Positions 58,394-64,000 of a stretch of 64,000 bases of DNA are shown piece by piece. The notes beneath the pieces are model-generated. The model did not search any database, had not been told where the DNA came from, and was given only the letters and a program-made list of their open reading frames with translations. A program made the translations under genes and the position numbers. Source of the stretch: Aphrocallistes beatrix (lineage: Eukaryota > Porifera > Hexactinellida > Sceptrulophora > Aphrocallistidae); assembly GCA_963281255.1 (NCBI GenBank), contig OY725497.1, forward strand, positions 1-64,000. The letters run 5' to 3'. The stretch's first letter is position 1. The number at the start of each line of letters is the position of its first letter.

Positions 58394-61300
58394 CTAGTTG
58401 CGCATGGTATTCACTCGACTCAGCTCCTGATTGGCTCGGTCCAGCTGATTCTGAGCGGACTGCAGCTCTCTGCGCTTCGACTCGATCAGATCGGATCTCA
58501 GCTCTTCGGAGCTGTACAGCGCGCGCAACTCCTGCGTCAGTTCCTCGATCCGCGCCTTGATGGCGGTGGTGTCGGTGGAGGGCGGCGCGTCAGGGTTCTG
58601 GAGGATGATGTGCACCAGGAGGGAGGACAGCTCCAGCTCCTCGGAGAACGGGGACTTCAGCTGCACAGATCGGTAGCCATGTCTGATTGCCACGAGTGGG
58701 TACGTGGCCTGCCCGATCTGGTTGGGGTCTCCGAACATGTCGATGTCATGCACCACGAAGCGAAGAAAAGCGCACTCCGGGGTCTTCACCAGGTACTCGA
58801 ACAATTTGTGGTCCCAGACAGGGTTGAAGCAGTTGTCCGATATATTCAGCGTCATGTTCATCTGATTGTCGCAATCCGCGCCTATCACCTCGACCGTAAC
58901 GCGACAGGAAGGAAACCCGCGCCCTGTGCGGAACAGATGCCGTCCCCCCAGCACCCTGACGCCTAGCATAATGGGGATACTTACGGAACATTTGGGGTCG
59001 AGAGGGTTGTACTGGGTTTTCTCAGACCTCATGAACTTCGGCTTCAGCACGTAGCCCTGCTTGTAGTTGATGAGGAATCGGGCGTCGTTGATCTGCATCG
59101 GTTTGTCCGGAGACTGGAAGTTGAGCGCCACCATCTGACAGCCGATGTTCCACAGAGCCAGAGGGAGGTAGTTGGAGGAGTCGATCCTGCTCCCCTTCGG
59201 GTACACCCGACTCAGCTGTCTCAGATTGTACAACACGAGGCGAGGGGCGAATTCTTTGCTCAGCGCGTGGTGGAAGGCTTTCGTCTCCGGAAAGGAGGAC
59301 ATTTCCGAGCACTTCCCGGAGCCGACGCTGTCCATCCGGAAGGGGACAGACCGGCAGTACACGATCAGGTCGGACATCTCCCTGGCGATGCTGGTCCGCT
59401 TCTGAAGGCGCGCTTCCTCGGTCTGGGAGCGCGTGAGGGCCTTCTTCACCTCATGGAACTTGGACTCCCAGGACCTGAACTCCTCATCGCTCTCACAGGC
59501 TACGTACAGAGTGCTGCTCTTCTCATCCTTCAGATTCTTGAACGAGTCGGGCGCCAAATTCTGATGCAGCTTCAGTACCCACTCCTTCCCCCATATGTGA
59601 GGGGGAGACCGGGACACTTCCAAATTCTCAATGCGGATGGTCTCCTCTTGGTTGTCAAGGTCCGGTTTCGGGGGCTCGCTGGGAGAGGTGAGGGGTGTGG
59701 TGGAATCGATTTTCTTCGCGAAGTTTGCCGGGAACCAGAGGTTGACCTTACCTCCGCAGTCCCCTTGGAACCAGCCCTTGGTGTGCTGGTGCTCAATCAC
59801 GTTGGTTATCTCGGCTCCCGCGAGGAAGCTCAGCTCGTCCTTGTTCTGCCCCGTGAAGGTGTGCAAGGCTCGGTACGTGACCAAGTTCACGCTGATGTAC
59901 TCCGAGTCTTGCGGCGCCTCGGCGTCGGTTCCGATGTTCTTGAGGACGCCCTCGTTGATGGCGTGCTTCAGCTTCATCTTGCGGTAGAGCGGGTGCGAGC
60001 GGTAGTAGGTGACCAGCTCGGAGAGAGACTCGAACTGAGCGGTGCCGATCATGTACAGCCTGCTGTCGCTGTTGTGCTCCACGCGGCAGTGCTTGATCTC
60101 GTTCTCCGTGCGGAAGGAGATCGTGTAGGTGCTCGCCTCTCCGGACGGACGGACCAGGAAGGCCCCCTCCAGACGCACACGGGACAGCATCTCCTCCGCC
60201 TCCCATCGCTTCATGCCCGCGTGGAACCAGGGCTGCAGTTCGTGGTTGGAGCTGTTGAGGCTGGGACAGGGGTGAGAGAGGATCTGCTCGAAGGTGGAGG
60301 CTCTCAGTGGGTGGCACTTGTAGTAGTCAATCAAGGAGGGAATGTCCTGGAATGCCATGGTGTCCACCAGCTGGTATTTATAGCAGTTGGCTCCATCTTG
60401 CAATCGCTTCACCAGGATGTGGTACACTTCTAGGTCGTGCTTGAAGGACAGAGACACGTAGCCTTCGTGCTTGTCGTTAGGCCGCACCAAGAAAGATCCG
60501 TTCCCTCCATCGAACTCCTTCAGTTTGTCGGACGCAGTGTCCCTGTCTGTTCCGGGATGGTACCAAACATGGGTCAAGTGTCGCTCATGAGCAGGTACGG
60601 TGTCCATGTAGACATGCTCGCTGTCCGCCGCCTGTACCACCGTGCCCTCCTCCCCCGCTTCGTCCTCTTCGATGCAGTAGGAGAGGATCCGGTCCGTGAG
60701 CACGAAGTAGCGGCGCGTCCACACGTTGGAGCCCGGGTCCTTGAGTAGGAGGAAGCCGTTCTTCTGCGAGTTGGAGATGTCCTGCTGCTTTCCCTGCTGC
60801 ACCTCCCCCGTCTCAGCGAGGAAGAGGGTCTCATCAGACCCCTCAGGAAGCTTCTTGTGTTTCAGAATGATCTTCCGTCTCAGCTGATTGGGAGTGGGGA
60901 GGGAGGTGCTGCCTTTGTCAATGGGTTCGGAGAGCAGGAGGTCTCCAAGGATCCTCTTGAACTCGTTGGCGGTGTTCCTCTGCACGGGAATGGAGCAGTG
61001 CTCCTCCAGGGAGAGGATCATGGGGTATTCGGAGGTAGCGAACGCGTGGTCCCTTATCGCTATTACCACTTCCCTAAACCGAATTTTTGTGCACCTGGTG
61101 TGTCCGTGAGTGATCCAAGGAAGGTCGTCCGGACCTCCGTCCCACAGATCCAGCTCGATGCAGCGGCAGCCACTGCGCATGATCCTCACGTAGGCCTCCA
61201 CGCTGCTCTCCGAGGAGTACTGGTTCCCGGTGAGGTAGGTGTTGTGCGAGGAGTTGATCCAGTACTCAGGGAGCGGGTGGTCCATGTACCCGGGGTCTGA

Positions 61301-62179
61301 GGCCCAGAGTCTCGCGTTGTACTCCTCGTCGAAGATGGAATTCCCGCGGCTGAACAGGTAGTCGAAGAACTCCTCGATGGAGAAGCTGCCGGAGGGGGCC
61401 TTGTCGCTGATCAGGTAGGGGCGGATGATCTTCTCTGCGAGGAGAGGAGTCATGGGCACCGGCTGCGGCCCGTGCTCCATGTGCAGGAAGTCGCTCAGCT
61501 CTTGCGCGCTGATGCTCCAGGGGCTCTTGAGCTGGAAGGAGAGCTGGTGGCAGAACGGCTTGAAGATCTCCTCGTTGTACAGGAGTTTCTTGTGGTAGAA
61601 GGTGCGGAACTGGTGGAAGTAGAGGTAGCCTGCGCTCTTCGCGTCCGCCTCTGCCACCAGCTTGTTCTGCTTCTCCCTCGAGATCTTCACCTGGATGCGG
61701 TTGAAAAAAGTTCTCTTCAGATCGTCAGTCCCAATCGTGTTAGTGAGATTTCTGTCCAATTCGTTGAACTCCTTGTAGAGCCAGAATTTGGTGAGATGGC
61801 AGGTGTCAAATTTCGGTACTCCAAGTATCTGGTGCCGGAGTCCTTCAATCCAGAACTCGCAGATGTTCCAATTCGAGCAGAAGATGACCGCGAATTTTAG
61901 TTTGAATTCAGAGCCGTACAAGATAGTGAAGCAGGTCTGACTGTCCATTCCTGAGGGGTCCAGGAACTTGTCGTCCTTCAGGACCTCTGCCCCCGCTCTC
62001 ACCTCGTGGATGGAGCGGATGTCTATGTTGTCCTCTGGCTTGCTGTTCTTGGTGAGAAAAACTAAGATCTCGAATGTATCCTTGCTGCAGCGGATATGTT
62101 TCTTTCTCATCAACGGTTTCGTGGTCAATGGCCCCTTGATGAAAATCGCATTCATCTCTTGGAAGATAACGTCAGCCAT
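58394..62179 (-). CDS. PLCG: phospholipase C gamma
   Basis: 1261 residues (human PLCG1: 1290), single exon. It cleaves PIP2 to IP3 and diacylglycerol downstream of tyrosine kinases. Order: PH (about 20-118), EF-hands (about 130-290), X box (about 300-445, catalytic H312 in SSHNTYLTG and H358 in THGHT), first half of the split PH (from 472), N-SH2 (about 538-630, GSFLVRPND), C-SH2 (about 650-735, GAFLVRPSG), SH3 (about 765-823, ALHTFTGQNKDELSF), second half of the split PH (about 855-915), Y box (about 930-1047, SRVYPKGSRIDSSNY) and C2 (about 1065-1185). Tyr761 (DSEYISV) sits between C-SH2 and SH3, where PLCG1 is phosphorylated. A coiled-coil tail ends the protein. All catalytic residues are present. 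Confidence 0.97.
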   Translation of the reverse strand: MADVIFQEMNAIFIKGPLTTKPLMRKKHIRCSKDTFEILVFLTKNSKPEDNIDIRSIHEVRAGAEVLKDDKFLDPSGMDSQTCFTILYGSEFKLKFAVIFCSNWNICEFWIEGLRHQILGVPKFDTCHLTKFWLYKEFNELDRNLTNTIGTDDLKRTFFNRIQVKISREKQNKLVAEADAKSAGYLYFHQFRTFYHKKLLYNEEIFKPFCHQLSFQLKSPWSISAQELSDFLHMEHGPQPVPMTPLLAEKIIRPYLISDKAPSGSFSIEEFFDYLFSRGNSIFDEEYNARLWASDPGYMDHPLPEYWINSSHNTYLTGNQYSSESSVEAYVRIMRSGCRCIELDLWDGGPDDLPWITHGHTRCTKIRFREVVIAIRDHAFATSEYPMILSLEEHCSIPVQRNTANEFKRILGDLLLSEPIDKGSTSLPTPNQLRRKIILKHKKLPEGSDETLFLAETGEVQQGKQQDISNSQKNGFLLLKDPGSNVWTRRYFVLTDRILSYCIEEDEAGEEGTVVQAADSEHVYMDTVPAHERHLTHVWYHPGTDRDTASDKLKEFDGGNGSFLVRPNDKHEGYVSLSFKHDLEVYHILVKRLQDGANCYKYQLVDTMAFQDIPSLIDYYKCHPLRASTFEQILSHPCPSLNSSNHELQPWFHAGMKRWEAEEMLSRVRLEGAFLVRPSGEASTYTISFRTENEIKHCRVEHNSDSRLYMIGTAQFESLSELVTYYRSHPLYRKMKLKHAINEGVLKNIGTDAEAPQDSEYISVNLVTYRALHTFTGQNKDELSFLAGAEITNVIEHQHTKGWFQGDCGGKVNLWFPANFAKKIDSTTPLTSPSEPPKPDLDNQEETIRIENLEVSRSPPHIWGKEWVLKLHQNLAPDSFKNLKDEKSSTLYVACESDEEFRSWESKFHEVKKALTRSQTEEARLQKRTSIAREMSDLIVYCRSVPFRMDSVGSGKCSEMSSFPETKAFHHALSKEFAPRLVLYNLRQLSRVYPKGSRIDSSNYLPLALWNIGCQMVALNFQSPDKPMQINDARFLINYKQGYVLKPKFMRSEKTQYNPLDPKCSVSIPIMLGVRVLGGRHLFRTGRGFPSCRVTVEVIGADCDNQMNMTLNISDNCFNPVWDHKLFEYLVKTPECAFLRFVVHDIDMFGDPNQIGQATYPLVAIRHGYRSVQLKSPFSEELELSSLLVHIILQNPDAPPSTDTTAIKARIEELTQELRALYSSEELRSDLIESKRRELQSAQNQLDRANQELSRVNTMRN

Positions 62180-62417
62180 TCTTTCTACGCAGCTGATAGA
62201 GGCTAGTGGTACGAGTCACAGTGCTTAATGGATATCGTAAATTAACCAATCGAACTCTGCAAATTAAATCAATTCTGAGTGGAGTGGTGCTTCATTCATG
62301 AAGTAAGAAATTATTAATGAACAACACACAATGATAGTGAAGTAAAATAATTGGAATTAGATGGCGTCAACTAAAATTGAGAACAAATCTAACTTAGAGC
62401 TACGGCACAGAGGAAGT

Positions 62418-64000
62418 TCAGTACCTCGTCTTCTCCAGGTTCTGCTTGTGGAGGTCAGACAGCTGTTGGTGTTTAATCAGCTGATCCTTGGATTGGAACT
62501 GTCTCTTGCACAGGAGACAGGCCAGTCTGTCCCAGTCCGTATAGAGGGGCTCGGCGTTGAAGGATCCCAGCGGGAGACTGATAGAAGGGGTACTAAGCGC
62601 CTGGGTGGGACCCAACTGTGAGAAGTCCAGCTGTCCGGAGGAATTCGTAATCCCGACACCTGGCCTGGGAGCCGATCGGTGCTCCAGGTCGAGAGTGATG
62701 GGTCCCAGGGTAAAGTCCCCAGAAAGATCAGTGGACTGAGGGTTGGGCTCGTTCTCCTGGGGAACGGGGGCGGTGGCGGGTTTGTAAGATTTTGAAGTAT
62801 TCTGTTTCTGAGCCCATCTCTCCATGTCTTTCGCTATCTTCCTGGCTTGTCTCTGGTTTCCCGTCGAAAAGTTGTCAGGGATCTCCGGTTTCTTCTTCTC
62901 TTTGGATTTAGAAGAGTCCGCTGTTTCTGTGTCTTCTGGAGCAGGGCTCGTTTTCTCCGCCTCAGTTTCCGTCTTACTCTGAGGATTCTGGTTCTGAGTC
63001 TGAGTGTCTAGATACACGTACTTGCTCTGGGCTGTGTCGTAGTAGCAGAACTTCTGAGACACGGGGTCGTAGTGGTACTGAGACTTGGGATCGTAGTACA
63101 GACCTAGGTTGGGATATTAGTTCCATTTGCGTACTTAGAAATACGTTTGTAACGCTAACACTGACCGCTGGAGGTGTCGTAGTAGTAGCCAGAAGAAGCG
63201 TCGAACTGGTACTGGGATGTGCTGGCTGTGGGATCAGAAGCATCGCTGGAGTAGCCCACAGGATTGGACGAGTACTCCGGATCTGCTCTCACCGCCTCAG
63301 GCCCCTCTTGTCTGTTCTCTCCGGAGCTGGACCAGCCGCCCTGCTCGATAGCGGACTGCCCCGCGTGGCTTAGGCCCTTCCCAGAGGTGAGAAAGTTTCC
63401 GCGTGCGAAATTCGCAATGGTCCTAGTCCCATCGATGAAGAAGGCAGGTGCCTGCTCAAAGATGGTGTCCAATGTCTCAGTGGCCTCGTTAACACCTGTG
63501 AACTCGATGAAGCAGAAGCCGCGCGACTCCTTAGTGATCCGGTCCTTGATCAGCCGCACGTCTCTGACCGGGTGGTTGCTGATGCTAGCCAGCGCCATCC
63601 GCACCGCCTCCTCTCCCGAGCTCACCTTCAGGCCGCGCAGGATCAGCACGTTCGAAGGGGGAGCCAGCTCGAAGGGACGGCTCCCTTGCTGCGACTCTTC
63701 ACACTCGTGCTGAGGGTTGCTGCAGATGAAGCAGACCAGTCGGTGTCTGAAGTTAGACGCTTTGCACTTGGAACAGGTCCAGTCCCCGTCCCGCCCGCGC
63801 ACGGGCGTGTAGTCCAGAGAGATCTTCTCCCCCTGGATGAAGAACGAGTCCGAGTTCTGAGAGAGCCAAGAGCTAGCGTCCGCTTGGTATGCGAACTCCA
63901 CCAAGCAGATGCCGCGTCCCTTCCCGCTCTCCCTCTCTTTAAAGAAGAGGATCTCTCGTGTTTGGAAGCCGCGAGTTGACACTTCGATATCTCCTCTGGT
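62418..64000 (-). CDS. RBM5: RBM5/RBM10-type splicing factor, 5' end beyond window, no G-patch
   Basis: Partial at the right edge. Two exons visible: 64000-63166 and 63103-62418, with a 62-bp intron (AGCG|GTCAGT ... AACCTAG|GTCTGT). Order: RRM1 (starts outside; RNP1 GKGRGICLVEF), RanBP2 zinc finger (DGDWTCSKCKASNFRHRLVCFIC), RRM2 (SNVLILRGLKV ... SRGFCFIEF), OCRE aromatic repeats spanning the intron (YYYDTSSG-LYYDPKSQYHYDP), QIAKDMERWA-like KIAKDMERWAQKQ, and a C2H2 finger (LACLLCKRQFQSKDQLIKHQQLSDLH). RBM5/10 act in alternative splicing of U2-dependent introns. The protein stops nine residues after the finger, and the G-patch that normally follows is not in the 238 bp before PLC-gamma. RBM5 versus RBM10 cannot be decided. 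Confidence 0.88.

Noticed and set aside
59267..60433. 388-codon plus-strand frame opposite PLC-gamma, and similar long antisense frames at 56979-57683 and 42298-45645
   Set aside because: Shadows of GC-rich coding sequence. The minus-strand frames carry clear conserved domains and the antisense ones show none.

Overview
The window is nuclear DNA from an animal with a compact, intron-poor genome. Evidence for an animal: a nanos germline gene, PLC-gamma with the full PH/EF/X/split-PH/SH2-SH2-SH3/Y/C2 order, a talin-type FERM head, INF2 formin, a heparan/uronyl 2-O-sulfotransferase, UBAP1, MMS22L, nibrin and a motile-cilium protein (CFAP221-like). Genes sit 87-580 bp apart. Most, including the 6.6-kb DNA polymerase epsilon and 3.8-kb PLC-gamma, are single uninterrupted reading frames. 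The coding introns I can place are few: 62, 62 and 81 bp, plus one of 900 bp. The lineage is not proven. NHL-repeat proteins with a coiled coil but no RING, together with genome compactness, would fit a sponge (a glass sponge is one possibility), but this is a guess.

Layout. 1-10,013: a nearly perfect 201-bp satellite array (about 50 units, running off the left edge), decaying at its right edge. 10,014-15,000: a repeat-rich gene desert with a 388-bp MITE inserted in the last satellite unit, two diverged copies of a dispersed element, a 116-bp piggyBac-type MITE, two minisatellites, and what may be a spliced non-coding transcript. 15,008-26,156: PIGL (+), then a minus-strand run of CFAP221-like, nanos, SPRYD3-like, PPP2R3C, UBAP1-like and an SLC22 transporter. 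26,733-38,023: plus-strand INF2, with a small divergent bZIP gene nested antisense in its 900-bp intron, then POLE. 38,384-39,720: an intact mariner with perfect inverted termini. 39,805-64,000: thirteen minus-strand genes: NHL protein, 2-O-sulfotransferase, MMS22L, TMEM177-like, secreted Cys-rich protein, SWAP70-like PH protein, TYW2, nibrin, PCTP, GPI-anchored-like protein, rodless talin-head protein, PLC-gamma, and an RBM5/10 protein cut by the right edge.

The genes are mostly unrelated housekeeping functions. Three act in genome maintenance (POLE, MMS22L, nibrin), several in membranes, trafficking and signalling (PIGL, UBAP1, PCTP, PLC-gamma, SWAP70-like, talin-like, INF2), and nanos in the germline. 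The observations I would follow first are: (1) the TMEM177-family protein that keeps a complete M48 zinc-protease active site, which human TMEM177 lacks; (2) a talin head with no rod; (3) the bZIP gene nested in the INF2 intron; (4) an RBM5/10 protein lacking its G-patch; and (5) the satellite with its MITE-marked edge.
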